In this document: positions 45,374 to 54,299 of the stretch, one piece after another
How positions within the stretch are numbered: position 1 is the stretch's first letter
Layout of the letters: each line of letters starts with the position of its first letter
NCBI GenBank assembly: GCA_965215295.1
Contig: OZ244045.1
Location: 2,604,001-2,668,000 of the forward strand
Direction of reading: 5' to 3'
From: HK1 sp965215295
Lineage (GTDB): Bacteria > Pseudomonadota > Gammaproteobacteria > HK1
DNA: 64,000 nucleotides
Notes under the pieces: generated by a model
What the model was told of the DNA's origin: nothing
What the model saw: the letters and a program-made list of their open reading frames with translations, nothing else
The model's database searches: none
Translations under genes and position numbers: made by a program

Positions 45374-45921
45374 GCACCGTTCTGCTCGATACCCATGCCT
45401 GGATCTGGAGCCTGATGGACTCCGCCCGGCTGCCGGAATCGGCCAAGGCCGCGATCGTGCGCTCGGACTCCGTCCGTGTCAGCCCCGTCAGCCTGTTCGA
45501 AGTGACGCAGAAGGCACGGCTTGGGAAATGGCCGGAGATCGAGCCTCACCTCGATGCCTTGGTGGCGGATGAACAGGCGCTGTCAGCGCCGTTCACACGG
45601 ACCATTGCGGCTCGCGCCGGGATGCTGGACTGGTCGCATCGGGATCCGTTCGATCGTCTCATCGCCGCAACCGCCATCGAGCTGAAGTGCCCCCTGATTT
45701 CCAGGGACGACGAATTCGACGGCCCTGACGGGACTGGACGGCTGGAAAGGCCGGATCTGGTCATGACGGACCGCCGGCGTGGCCGGGCCGGCTTCGCCAG
45801 CCTCGGCCGGCATCCTTCGCCCGCTCGCGGCTACGAGCACGTGGCCGCCTGCTCCCGGACATCGCCTCGGAATGTCCCGCGATACGGACTCCCCGATCCG
45901 ACCGGCCGGTCAAATGGATGA
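45370..45921 (+). CDS. VapC-type PIN-domain toxin with frameshifted C-terminus
   Basis: PIN-domain ribonuclease toxin. The acidic site residues are present: Asp in LLDTHAWIW, Glu in SLFEVTQK, Asp in DPFDRLIAATA and Asp in LISRDDEF. The present frame runs 183 codons, but relatives end at about 130. Removing one C from CCC at 45723-45725 gives EFDGLTGLDGWKGRIWS and a stop at 45764-45766, the ordinary VapC ending. The last 66 residues are therefore a frameshift read-through that also overlaps the convergent DUF255 gene. It is either a real inactivating insertion or a sequencing error. The start is GTG 45370, in overlap with the antitoxin stop. Confidence 0.8.
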   Translation: MSTVLLDTHAWIWSLMDSARLPESAKAAIVRSDSVRVSPVSLFEVTQKARLGKWPEIEPHLDALVADEQALSAPFTRTIAARAGMLDWSHRDPFDRLIAATAIELKCPLISRDDEFDGPDGTGRLERPDLVMTDRRRGRAGFASLGRHPSPARGYEHVAACSRTSPRNVPRYGLPDPTGRSNG

Positions 45922-48042
45922 CGGCGCCCGGGGAGCGACATGCGGCGCGACCTCGCTCGCCGCGAGCCGGGCGTGGAAGGCGTCGAACGCGGTGATCGGC
46001 GCATCGCACACGCGCCCTTCGCAGACGTAGGCCACCGCGGAACCGCGCGGCGCCCGTTCGGCGAGCAGGGCCGGGAGGCCGGTCGCGTCATTGGGAATGG
46101 CCATGACGACCCGGCGCGGGGCATGGCCCGCATTCGCGCGGTCGCGCCAGGACTCGAGCTCCCCGGGCTCGGCACGGATGACCACGATTTCCGGGGGATC
46201 GAGAAACTCTTCCAGCGCGACGAGCAACGCGGTATGCGCATGCGGGAAGCGCTCCAGACCTTCCCGCGCGGCGTGCAGCACGCGCTCGGCCGCGTCCAGG
46301 TACCGGGTGTCGCCGAGCAGGTGGCCGAGCCGTCCGAGGACCGTCGCGGCGACGCCGTTTCCGGACGGGAGCGAGTCGTCCGTCATCGGCTTCGGACGGT
46401 GGATGAGGCGCTCGTGGTCGTCGGCGGTGAAGAAGAAGCCGCCGTTCTCCCGGTCTTCGAAATGCTCCAGCATCGCGTCCGCGAGCGCCACCGCAAGCTC
46501 CAGGTCGCGGGCGCTCCATCGCGATGCGAGCAGCGCGAGAAGGCCGTCGGCGAGGGAGGCGTAGTCGTCGAGGTAACCGTTGAAGCGCGCGCGGCCGTCC
46601 TTGTATGTGGCGTACAGCCGGCCGTCGCTCCACATCGCGTCACGGATGAACTCCACCGCGCGTTCGGCGGAGGCGACGATCTCCGGAGCCCCGAGGATGC
46701 GTCCGGCCGTCGCCATCCCCTTGATCATGAGCCCGTTCCACGAGGTGAGGACCTTCTCGTCGCGGCCGGGGCGAACCCGGCGGGAGCGGGCTTCGAAGAG
46801 CTTCGCGAGCGCGCGGTCGATCCGCTCCGCGGCCTCGCCCTCCGTCGCCGCGATGTCCCGGGCAACGTCGGCGACCTCGCGAAACGCATGCAGGTGCCAG
46901 TGCGAGCCTTCGAAGTTCGCCGCGCGATCAAGCCCGAACCGGGATGCGAGCGCCGGGAACTCGTCCTCCGAGACGAGGCCGCGCACCTCGTCGGGCGTCC
47001 AGACGTAGAACTTGCCCTCCTCGCCTTCGGAGTCCGCGTCGAGAGTCGAGTAGTACCCGCCTTCGGGCGACTGCATCTCGCGCATGACCCAGGCCGCGGT
47101 TTCGCGGGCGGCCCGGGCGAACACCGGATCACCGGAGATCCGATACAGCTCCGCCACCACCGAGAGGAGCGGCCCGTTGTCGTAGAGCATCTTCTCGAAG
47201 TGCGGGATCATCCACTCGGCATCCACCGAATAGCGGCAGAACCCGCCGCCCACGTGGTCGTACAGGCCGCCGCCGCACATCTTGCGCAACGTGAACGTGG
47301 CGGCCGCGAGGCCGGCGGCGCCGTCCGCGCTCGCGGGACGCGCCGCGTGGTCGCGCATCAGCCGCTCCAGGTTCGTCGGATGGGGGAACTTCGGCGCATC
47401 CCCGAAGCCGCCGTGGCGCGGGTCGTACGATTGCATCAGCGCCGCCCGCGCGGCGCCGAGCGGCGCATCGGTCAACGGCGTCGCCCCGGCTTCGGCGCCG
47501 GTCGCGGGCTCCAGGCTCGCGAGCGCTTCGACGAGCGAGGCGTTCTGGCGGCGAATGTCGTCGCGCCGCTCGCGATAGAGCCGGGCCACGCCGTCCAGCA
47601 CCTGACGGAATGACGGCATGCCGTGGCGCGGCGAATCGGGAAAGTAGGTGCCGGCGAAGAAGGGGGCGTGGTCGTCGGGAGTCAACACCACCGTCAGCGG
47701 CCACCCGCCGGTGCGCCGGGCGAGGAGCTGGTGGGCGGTCTGGTAGATCCTGTCGATGTCGGGGCGTTCCTCGCGGTCCACCTTGATGTTGACGTACAGC
47801 GCGTTCATCAGCCGCGCGGTGTCCTCGTCCTCGAACGATTCATGCGCCATGACGTGGCACCAGTGGCACGCGGAATAGCCGATGGACAGCAGGATCGGCT
47901 TGTCTTCGCGGCGGGCCCGCTCCAGCGCCTCCGGACCCCACGGCTGCCAGTCGACGGGGTTGTCGGCGTGCTGCAGCAGGTACGGGCTCGTCTCGTTCGC
48001 GAGGGCGTTGGCCGGGGCGTTGGCGGGGGCGGAACCGGACAT
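45910..48042 (-). CDS. YyaL-type thioredoxin-domain protein (DUF255)
   Basis: Large cytoplasmic protein of 710 residues. The N-terminal thioredoxin-like domain contains SIGYSACHWCHVMAHESFED with a CHWC pair, and the rest is an (alpha/alpha)6 glycosidase-like domain (SVDAEWMIPHFEKMLYDNGPLL, TSWNGLMIKGMATAGRIL, DDYASLADGLLAL). The family is widespread as spermatogenesis-associated protein 20 / YyaL; its reaction is not established. ATG 48042 has GGAG ten bases upstream. It diverges from lgt. Confidence 0.9.
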   Translation of the reverse strand: MSGSAPANAPANALANETSPYLLQHADNPVDWQPWGPEALERARREDKPILLSIGYSACHWCHVMAHESFEDEDTARLMNALYVNIKVDREERPDIDRIYQTAHQLLARRTGGWPLTVVLTPDDHAPFFAGTYFPDSPRHGMPSFRQVLDGVARLYRERRDDIRRQNASLVEALASLEPATGAEAGATPLTDAPLGAARAALMQSYDPRHGGFGDAPKFPHPTNLERLMRDHAARPASADGAAGLAAATFTLRKMCGGGLYDHVGGGFCRYSVDAEWMIPHFEKMLYDNGPLLSVVAELYRISGDPVFARAARETAAWVMREMQSPEGGYYSTLDADSEGEEGKFYVWTPDEVRGLVSEDEFPALASRFGLDRAANFEGSHWHLHAFREVADVARDIAATEGEAAERIDRALAKLFEARSRRVRPGRDEKVLTSWNGLMIKGMATAGRILGAPEIVASAERAVEFIRDAMWSDGRLYATYKDGRARFNGYLDDYASLADGLLALLASRWSARDLELAVALADAMLEHFEDRENGGFFFTADDHERLIHRPKPMTDDSLPSGNGVAATVLGRLGHLLGDTRYLDAAERVLHAAREGLERFPHAHTALLVALEEFLDPPEIVVIRAEPGELESWRDRANAGHAPRRVVMAIPNDATGLPALLAERAPRGSAVAYVCEGRVCDAPITAFDAFHARLAASEVAPHVAPRAPSSI

Positions 48043-48194
48043 GGAATCGTGACTCCGGAGGGGGAGCGGCAGTATAGCCCGGCCGGCCCGGGCGACACCG
48101 GCGGCAAGGGTTCGCGGCCTCCGGTCGCTCCGCATCGAGGCTGCCGCGCCGGGGACGAGGGAAAGGGCCGGCGCCGTCGGATATGATTCCGAAG

Positions 48195-49037
48195 ATGCTC
48201 GTGCACCCGAACTTCGACCCCGTGGCCATCGCCATCGGACCGGTCAAGGTCCACTGGTACGGCCTGATGTACCTGATCGCATTCGCGCTCGGATGGTGGC
48301 TCGGGCGGGTCAGGGCCCGGGACGCCCGGCGCGGCTGGGGCCGGGACGACGTGAGCGACGTGCTGTTCCGGGTCGCGCTTGGCGTCATCGTGGGGGGCCG
48401 GCTCGGGTACATGCTGTTCTACGATCTGGAGCGCCTCCTTGCGGACCCCGTGTCGGTGTTCATGGTCTGGCAAGGCGGCATGTCGTTCCACGGCGGGCTG
48501 ATCGGCGTCCTGCTCGCGATGTGGGGGTTCGCACGTTCCCGCGGGCGCGGATTCTTCGATGTCGCGGACTTCATCGCCCCCCTGGTGCCGCTGGGCATCG
48601 CGGCGGGACGCCTGGGGAACTTCATCAACGGAAGGCTGTGGGGAACGCCGTCGGACCTCCCCTGGGCGATGGTGTTCCACGGTCCCGGCGCGGGAGACGT
48701 GCCCCGCCACCCTTCGCAGCTCTACGAAGCGCTGCTCGAAGGAGTCGTCCTGTTCGCGGTGCTGTGGTGGTTCACGCGGCGCCCGCGCCCGGCGATGGCC
48801 GCATCGGGGGTGTTCCTCATCGGCTACGGTCTCGCCCGGACCCTGGTCGAGTTCGTCCGCGTCCCGGACGCCCATCTCGGATACCTCGCCTTCGGATGGG
48901 TGACGATGGGGCAGGTGTTGACGCTGCCGATGATCGCGGCGGGCGTGGTTCTCGCGGTCATGGCGGCGATGCGGCCCGGGCCAGCATCCGAACCGGCTTC
49001 GACGGCACGCGCCCGCGGGACGCGAGGCCGCGGCTGA
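48195..49037 (+). CDS. lgt: Prolipoprotein diacylglyceryl transferase
   Basis: Inner-membrane enzyme that adds diacylglycerol to the lipobox cysteine of preprolipoproteins. About 280 residues with seven helices. The Lgt signature is present: HWYGLMYLIAF near the N-terminus, SFHGGLIG with the essential His, and GRLGNFINGRLWG with the essential Arg. ATG 48195 (MLVHPNFDPVAI) matches the family start; ATG 48183 would add four residues. An arginine/alanine-rich tail follows the last helix. Confidence 0.95.
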   Translation: MLVHPNFDPVAIAIGPVKVHWYGLMYLIAFALGWWLGRVRARDARRGWGRDDVSDVLFRVALGVIVGGRLGYMLFYDLERLLADPVSVFMVWQGGMSFHGGLIGVLLAMWGFARSRGRGFFDVADFIAPLVPLGIAAGRLGNFINGRLWGTPSDLPWAMVFHGPGAGDVPRHPSQLYEALLEGVVLFAVLWWFTRRPRPAMAASGVFLIGYGLARTLVEFVRVPDAHLGYLAFGWVTMGQVLTLPMIAAGVVLAVMAAMRPGPASEPASTARARGTRGRG

Positions 49038-49078
49038 GGCCACGCCACGGCCAGGTTCGGTTCTTCGGGAAAGAGGGA

Positions 49079-49096
49079 CCCGTCTTCGTCGACGGG
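49079..49096 (-). terminator. Possible terminator hairpin after the tRNA-Gln transcript
   Basis: CCCGTC-TTCGTC-GACGGG makes a six-base-pair stem with six-base loop. Read leftward it is followed by a pyrimidine run with CTCTTT. It lies between the converging lgt and rplM-rpsI-tRNA transcripts and could serve either. Confidence 0.4.
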
Positions 49097-49125
49097 AGGG
49101 TACGGCGGGAACGGGCCGGGAAGGT

Positions 49126-49199
49126 TGGCTGGGGGACTAGGATTCGAACCTAGACTGGCGGAGTCAGAGTCCGCTGTCCTGCCATTAGACGATCCCCCA
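49126..49199 (-). tRNA. tRNA-Gln (anticodon CTG)
   Basis: Read leftward from 49199: acceptor TGGGGGA pairs with TCCCCCA, a D-arm follows, and the anticodon stem GCGGA/TCCGC encloses loop CTCTGAC, giving anticodon CTG for CAG codons. The T-arm has GGTTCGAATCC. The 3' CCA is encoded at 49126-49128. The 5' end lies only 15 bp after the rpsI stop, so it is almost certainly processed from the rplM-rpsI transcript. Confidence 0.95.
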
Positions 49200-49214
49200 G
49201 TTCGATGCGCCGCG

Positions 49215-49607
49215 TCACCGCTTGGAGTACTGGGGCCGCTTGCGCGCCTTGTGCAACCCGACCTTCTTGCGCTCGACTTCGCGGGCATCGCGGGTCACGA
49301 AGCCGGCCCGGCGAAGCGGACCGCGCCAGCTCTCGTCGTAGCGGATGAGCGCCCGCGTGATGCCGTGGCGGATGGCGCCCGCCTGCCCGCTGCCGCCCCC
49401 GCCGCGAACCGTGACCCGGATGTCGAACCGGTCGGTCATGCCGATCGTCTCGAGCGGCTGGCACACGATCATGCGTGCGGTCTCGCGGCCGAAGTAGGTA
49501 TCGAGCGGACGGCGGTTGACGGTGATCCGTCCGCTCCCCGGGGCGAGGAAGACGCGCGCGGTCGCGGTCTTGCGCCGTCCGGTGCCGTAGTGGATGTTGT
49601 CTGCCAT
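49215..49607 (-). CDS. rpsI: Ribosomal protein S9 (uS9)
   Basis: 30S ribosomal protein, 130 residues. Starts MADNIHYGTGRRKTATARVFL and ends in the conserved basic tail KKVGLHKARKRPQYSKR, whose last residues contact P-site tRNA. ATG 49607 follows rplM by 29 bp. Normal length for the family. Confidence 0.98.
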   Translation of the reverse strand: MADNIHYGTGRRKTATARVFLAPGSGRITVNRRPLDTYFGRETARMIVCQPLETIGMTDRFDIRVTVRGGGGSGQAGAIRHGITRALIRYDESWRGPLRRAGFVTRDAREVERKKVGLHKARKRPQYSKR

Positions 49608-49636
49608 CGTCGTTCCGTCCGCCGGTCCGCACAGAT

Positions 49637-50068
49637 TCAGGAGAGGGAGAGGGGAATGGGTTGCTGCGCCACGTGCCGGTGCTCGGGTCCCGCATAGACA
49701 CGGAGCTTGCGATACATGTCCCGTCCGAGCGGCCCCTTGGGCAACATGCCCTTGACCGCGATCTCGATCACCCGGGTGGGTTTTTCCGCGATCATCTTCT
49801 CGAACGACATGCTGCGCAGGCCGCCCGGGTAGCCGGTATGCCGGTAGTAGGTCTTCTTGGCGCGCTTGTTGCCCGTGAGCGCGACCTTCTCCGCGTTGAC
49901 CACGACGATGTGGTCGCCGGTGTCGACGTGGGGAGTGAACTCGGCCTTGTGCTTGCCCCGGAGCCTGTGCGCGATCCGGCTCGCCAGACGTCCGAGAGGT
50001 TGTCCCGTCGCATCGACGACGAACCACTTGCGCTCGACTTCGTGCGGCTTGGCGGAATAGGTGCCCAT
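49637..50068 (-). CDS. rplM: Ribosomal protein L13 (uL13)
   Basis: 50S ribosomal protein, 143 residues, with the family motifs WFVVDATGQPLGRLAS, DTGDHIVVVNAEKVALTGNK and GMLPKGPLGRDMYRKLRVY. ATG 50068 (MGTYSAKPHEVERKW) gives the standard N-terminus. First gene of the rplM-rpsI operon. The promoter must lie in the 207-bp divergent gap to coq7. Confidence 0.98.
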   Translation of the reverse strand: MGTYSAKPHEVERKWFVVDATGQPLGRLASRIAHRLRGKHKAEFTPHVDTGDHIVVVNAEKVALTGNKRAKKTYYRHTGYPGGLRSMSFEKMIAEKPTRVIEIAVKGMLPKGPLGRDMYRKLRVYAGPEHRHVAQQPIPLSLS

Positions 50069-50275
50069 ATCCGATCGAGGTCCGTCAGTGCCCGCGAAAA
50101 AGGTGCGAAGCCTATCCGGCGCTCCATGAAGTGTCAATTTCGATTCCGGGACAACGCCACGGGCAATGCCTCGTCATTTCGCAAAAGATCTCCGAGGTGA
50201 TCCGGAGACCCGGAGCGACCCCGCCTTCCGGGAATGTCCGGTAGACTGCGGCTTCGCACCTGAAGACGATGTCCG

Positions 50276-50929
50276 ATGCCTGAACGTACCGATCGCCACG
50301 TGAGCCGACTCGATCGGCTCATCATCGCGTTCGACCGTGCCCTGCGCAGCGCAGCGCGAACGGATCACGGTTCCGGCTCGGAGAATCCGGCCGGCGGCAT
50401 CGAGGACGGGACGCTCGACGAGCGCGAGCGCCGGCATTCGGCGGGGCTGATGCGGGTCAATCACGCCGGCGAGATCGCCGCCCAGGCGCTTTACCGGGGG
50501 CAGTCGCTGGTGGCGCGCGACGCCGAGACCCGGGAGGCGATGGAGCAGGCGGCTCGCGAAGAGAACGACCACCTCGTCTGGTGTCGCGCGCGCCTCCGGG
50601 AACTCGGCTCGGCGCCGAGCCGGCTCGACCCGCTCTGGTACGCGGGCGCTCTCGCCATCGGCGCCGCGGCCGGACTGGCAGGCGACCGGTGGAGCCTGGG
50701 ATTCGTGGTCGAGACCGAGCGTCAGGTGGTGGAGCACCTCGACGATCATCTGGCGCGGCTCCCGGACGGTGATCGTCGAAGCCGTGCCCTGCTGCGGCGG
50801 ATGCAGGACGACGAGCGCCACCACGCCACCCGCGCACGGGCGGCGGGAGGGGTCCCGCTGCCTTCCGTCGTGCGACGCGCCATGCGCGCCGCCTCCAGGG
50901 TCATGACCCGCACCGCCTACCGGATCTGA
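50276..50929 (+). CDS. coq7: Demethoxyubiquinone hydroxylase
   Basis: Di-iron hydroxylase of ubiquinone synthesis, 217 residues. The iron ligands are arranged as in Coq7: E in RVNHAGEIAAQALYRGQ, E..H in REENDHLVWC, a third E in VETERQVVEHLDDH and E..H in QDDERHHATRA. This is the oxygen-dependent ring hydroxylation, in line with an aerobic lifestyle. ATG 50276. It diverges from rplM. Confidence 0.95.
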   Translation: MPERTDRHVSRLDRLIIAFDRALRSAARTDHGSGSENPAGGIEDGTLDERERRHSAGLMRVNHAGEIAAQALYRGQSLVARDAETREAMEQAAREENDHLVWCRARLRELGSAPSRLDPLWYAGALAIGAAAGLAGDRWSLGFVVETERQVVEHLDDHLARLPDGDRRSRALLRRMQDDERHHATRARAAGGVPLPSVVRRAMRAASRVMTRTAYRI

Positions 50930-51138
50930 GGCAGCGCCGGACCGCCGGGCGCGCGCTTGCCTGCGGTGGACGATGCGTGACCGCGGCGCTGGGCGCCACC
51001 GGGAGGAATCCAGGTGTGGCGCGACGGTACCCAGGCGATGGGCCGCGGGCCCGGGCGCCACCGGGACATGTCTGGATCGGGACACACCGGATGTAGTGGA
51101 ATTCCGGGCTGCCATCACACAAGCGGCGGGGCCGGGGA

Positions 51139-51612
51139 ATGGGTGTCGAGATCGAACGGAAGTTCCTCGTCGTCGATGACTCCTGGCGGGAGGCGGCTTC
51201 GGCCGGAATGCGGTATCGGCAGGGCTACCTTTCGACGGACCCGGGCAGCTCGGTGCGCGTGCGGGTGTACGAAGACAGGGCCTGGCTCAACATCAAGAGC
51301 GTGACGGTGGGCGTCGCGCGTCGCGAGTACGAGTATGAGATCCCGCCGGCCGACGCGCACGAGCTCCTCGAGGAGCTCTGTGTGAAGCCGCTGATCGAGA
51401 AGACGCGCTTCATTGTCGAGCACGAGGGGCGCACCTGGGAGATCGACGTCTTCGAAGGAGACAACTCGGGCCTCGTGGTCGCCGAGATCGAGCTCGAATC
51501 GGCCGGCGACGGGTTCACGCTCCCCCGGTGGGCGGGCGAGGACGTGTCCGGCGACGTCCGCTACTACAACCAGCGCCTCGTCGAGCATCCGTACTCGCGG
51601 TGGGCGACGTGA
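51139..51612 (+). CDS. CYTH-domain triphosphate tunnel protein
   Basis: 157-residue CYTH protein with the diagnostic EIERKFLV at residues 4-11 and alternating charged strands (RVRVYEDRAWLNIKS, YEYEIPPADA, EIDVFEG, AEIELES) forming the tunnel. Bacterial relatives hydrolyse inorganic triphosphate or thiamine triphosphate. The stop overlaps the next GTG start by four bases. Confidence 0.9.
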   Translation: MGVEIERKFLVVDDSWREAASAGMRYRQGYLSTDPGSSVRVRVYEDRAWLNIKSVTVGVARREYEYEIPPADAHELLEELCVKPLIEKTRFIVEHEGRTWEIDVFEGDNSGLVVAEIELESAGDGFTLPRWAGEDVSGDVRYYNQRLVEHPYSRWAT

Positions 51613-51998
51613 CGATTCCGGGCCTCGACTCTCTCGTGGAGGCGAGGATCGAGCGGGCGCGCGATCGCGGTGAGCTGAGCGACCTGCCGGGACAGGGCCG
51701 CCCGCTCTCTCCGGACGACGATGCCTGCGTGGCCCCCGAGCTCCGGCTCGCCTACCGTATCCTGAAGAACGCGGGCTTCGTGCCCGAGGAGATCGAGCTG
51801 CGGCGCGAGATCGCGGACCTCGCCGCGCTGATCGACGCGACGCAGGGAGCCGAGCGGGTCCGCGCGATCGCGCGGCGGGACTGGCTTCGCGCCAGGCTGG
51901 CGCTACGCGGACGTGCCGGGACGACTCTGTTCGAGCACGGCGGGTACGCGGAGCGCGTCGCCGCGCGGTTCGAGCGGCGTCGTGACGATCCCGGCTGA
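51609..51998 (+). CDS. DUF1992 (DnaJ-C28-like) protein
   Basis: 129 residues with the family pattern LDSLVEARIERARDRGELSDLPGQGRPL near the N-terminus and APELRLAYRILKNAGFVPEEIELRREIADL next. The function is unknown; the domain is shared with DnaJ homologue C28. GTG 51609 overlaps the CYTH stop (GTGA); GTG 51600 is the alternative. Ends shortly before the convergent DUF1820 gene. Confidence 0.88.
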   Translation: MTIPGLDSLVEARIERARDRGELSDLPGQGRPLSPDDDACVAPELRLAYRILKNAGFVPEEIELRREIADLAALIDATQGAERVRAIARRDWLRARLALRGRAGTTLFEHGGYAERVAARFERRRDDPG

Positions 51999-52048
51999 GT
52001 CGCGGGGCGGGAGCCGGCCGCTCCGGGTTCGGGCCTTGCCGCCGGGCG

Positions 52049-52384
52049 TCAGAGCTTGTCGCCGCTGGTGGGGTACATCGGGATCGGGAACGGCGTGACG
52101 TTGCCGCCTTCCCCGGCCTCGATGATCTTGTTGCTCCCCTCGCGCCGGACCTCGTCGATGCGCATCACGGCGTGGAAGGGGACGTAGGTGCGCTGCACCC
52201 CTTCGAACTCGGACTTGAGCTTCTCCTCGGAGGGATCGACGAGGATCGCGGTGCGCTCTCCGAAGATGATCTCGCCGACCTCGACGAAGCCGTAGAGCTC
52301 GCCGTGGCCCACGCTGCGGGCATACAGCTCGTAGATTTTTCCGTGGCTGTGGAAGACGACCCGGTAGACCTGTTTCTTTGCCAT
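52049..52384 (-). CDS. DUF1820 family protein
   Basis: 111-residue cytoplasmic protein: YRVVFHSHGKIYELYARSV, then GEIIFGERTAILVDPSEEKLKSEFEGVQRTYVPFHAVMRIDEV, split by a beta turn. This small family is characteristic of gammaproteobacteria and has no known activity. ATG 52384. A useful taxonomic marker here. Confidence 0.9.
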   Translation of the reverse strand: MAKKQVYRVVFHSHGKIYELYARSVGHGELYGFVEVGEIIFGERTAILVDPSEEKLKSEFEGVQRTYVPFHAVMRIDEVRREGSNKIIEAGEGGNVTPFPIPMYPTSGDKL

Positions 52385-52556
52385 GCTGCGCCGCGCTTCG
52401 GAGATCGGAGGGGGGGTGTGCAGTGGCGCGCGATTATACGGGATGGCGTCCGAATCCGCTCAGGGTGCTCCCGACGCACATGACTCCGCACATGGCTCCC
52501 CGAATCGATTCGAGGTCGTCAGGAAAACCCGTCAGCCTTGCTCGCCGGGTCGCGAG

Positions 52557-53306
52557 CTATTGCGCCGCGAGGAATCCCCGGTAGTCGTCCACCGCGTCTT
52601 CGACCGCCGCGTGAAAGAGCTTCTCCCCGGCTTCCGGCGTCGCGAGCGAGGGATCCGACCCGATACGCCCGTCGGGGAAGCGGCGGCGGTAGTCCGCAGC
52701 GTCCAGGATCGGCCCGGTGGGCGCGATGCGGGGAGTCATCGGTGCGTGCTTGATCGCCTCGGGGTAGGCGTAGAACGTGAGTGAAACCTCCGAAGGGGTG
52801 GCGTGGCTGCCTTCGGCGCCACCGAACAGCTCCTGCGAGAGCGCGCGCACCCGGTGCCCGTCGTACCAGTTGCCGAGCCGGCACCGCACCCCCGGCTGGT
52901 TCCCGGCGCGGCGGTTGAAGCTCGAGTCCGCGTAGATCTCGGAGAACGCCGCGTTCACGGTGGCGACGTTGCCGCCGTGCCCGTTGAGGAAGTAGCACCG
53001 CTCGAATCCGTGCCGGACGAGGGACTGGACGACATCGCGCACCACCGCAATGAGGGTGCTCGGCCGCAGGGTGACGGAGCCGGAGAATCCGAGATGGTGC
53101 TGGGCCATGCCGATGCTCAGTGTCGGTGCGACGACGACGTCGATCTTGTCGCCCATCCCGCGCGCGACGGTTTCGGGACACAGCGCGTCGGTGCCGATGA
53201 GTCCGTTGGGTCCGTGCTGCTCGGTCGATCCGATGGGGATGACGATGCCGCGGGATCGTTCGAGGTAGGCGTCGATTTCCTGCCAGGTGGAGAGCTGGAG
53301 CTGCAT
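52557..53306 (-). CDS. Creatininase-family amidohydrolase
   Basis: 249 residues with the creatinine amidohydrolase metal-site pattern: PIGSTEQHGPNGLIGTD near residue 25 (Glu, His and Asp ligands), NGHGGN near 111 and HATPSEVS further on. The family covers creatininase, mycofactocin MftE and other amide or lactam hydrolases, so the substrate is open. A creatine/creatinine link to the methylated-amine theme is tempting but no creatinase or sarcosine oxidase gene is visible. Starts at ATG 53306. Confidence 0.85.
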   Translation of the reverse strand: MQLQLSTWQEIDAYLERSRGIVIPIGSTEQHGPNGLIGTDALCPETVARGMGDKIDVVVAPTLSIGMAQHHLGFSGSVTLRPSTLIAVVRDVVQSLVRHGFERCYFLNGHGGNVATVNAAFSEIYADSSFNRRAGNQPGVRCRLGNWYDGHRVRALSQELFGGAEGSHATPSEVSLTFYAYPEAIKHAPMTPRIAPTGPILDAADYRRRFPDGRIGSDPSLATPEAGEKLFHAAVEDAVDDYRGFLAAQ

Positions 53307-53590
53307 GGGCGGCCTCGCCGGTGTCCGTGGGTGGTGGCCGGCAGGTATCCGCCGGCCGGACCCGATTGTAGGGATGCGTGCAAGTGCGTGTCATGCGCGG
53401 GGCGACGATGCCCGCCGTGGTCCGGCCGCGCCGTCCGCCGCGAGGGACGGGGGATTGGAGGCACGCATCGGACAGGCCCGGGCCGGCCCGGTGAAATGCG
53501 CAATCCGGACATGCGCGGCGCCGAAGCTCGTGGCACCCTGTACCGGATGAGAGCGTACGGACTCCACGCACCACACACCGGAGGCAGGCC

Positions 53591-54271
53591 ATGAGCGAGC
53601 TCGCGATCATCGTCGGGGCAGGGCCGGGGCTGAGCGCATCCCTCGCGCGACTGTGCGCGCGGGAAGGCATGAGAGTGGTGCTCGCGGCGCGCAACGTCGA
53701 GAAGCTTTCCACGCTCGCCGCGGAAACCGGCGCGAGCGTGCATGCCTGCGATGCGAGCCGGCGGGCGGACGTCGACGCCCTGTTCGACACGACGCTGGCG
53801 GCCGAGGGAATCCCGGATCTCGTGGTGTTCAACGCGGGCGCGCGAGTGCGCGGCGCGGTCGCGGACATCGATCCGGAGAGGGTCGAGCGGGCAATCGCGA
53901 TCTCGGCCTATGCGGGCTTTCTCGTCGCCCGCCGCGCCGCGATGGCGATGCGCGAACGCGGGTCGGGCTCGATCCAGTTCACCGGCGCGTCGGCCAGCGT
54001 GAAGGGCTACCCGGAGTCGGCCTGCTTCGCCATGGGCAAGTTCGCGCTGCGGGGTCTCGCGCAGAGCATGGCGCGCGAGCTGGCGCCGAAGGGAATCCAC
54101 GTCGCGCACTTCGTCATCGACGGAGGCATCGAGAGCGCCGTCCGTGCCCCCGATCACGACGAATGGCTCGATCCGGACGCAATCGCGCAAACCTACCTGC
54201 ATGTCCACCGCCAGCCGCGCAGCGCGTGGACCTGGGAAGTCGAGCTGAGACCCTGGGTCGAGCATTTCTGA
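53591..54271 (+). CDS. Atypical short-chain dehydrogenase/reductase
   Basis: 226-residue Rossmann protein. Cofactor motif GAGPGLSASLA near residue 9 and NAG in VVFNAGARVRG. At the catalytic YxxxK position it has F146-A-M-G-K150, so the usual proton-donor Tyr is Phe; a Tyr lies six residues earlier (Y140). Related proteins ending ALRGLAQSMARELAPKGIHVAH share this change and may use another donor or act without reducing a carbonyl. ATG 53591 has GGAGG six bases upstream. It precedes dsbB by 28 bp. Confidence 0.85.
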   Translation: MSELAIIVGAGPGLSASLARLCAREGMRVVLAARNVEKLSTLAAETGASVHACDASRRADVDALFDTTLAAEGIPDLVVFNAGARVRGAVADIDPERVERAIAISAYAGFLVARRAAMAMRERGSGSIQFTGASASVKGYPESACFAMGKFALRGLAQSMARELAPKGIHVAHFVIDGGIESAVRAPDHDEWLDPDAIAQTYLHVHRQPRSAWTWEVELRPWVEHF

Positions 54272-54299
54272 GAATTCGAAGCAACCGTCGGGAGGTACG

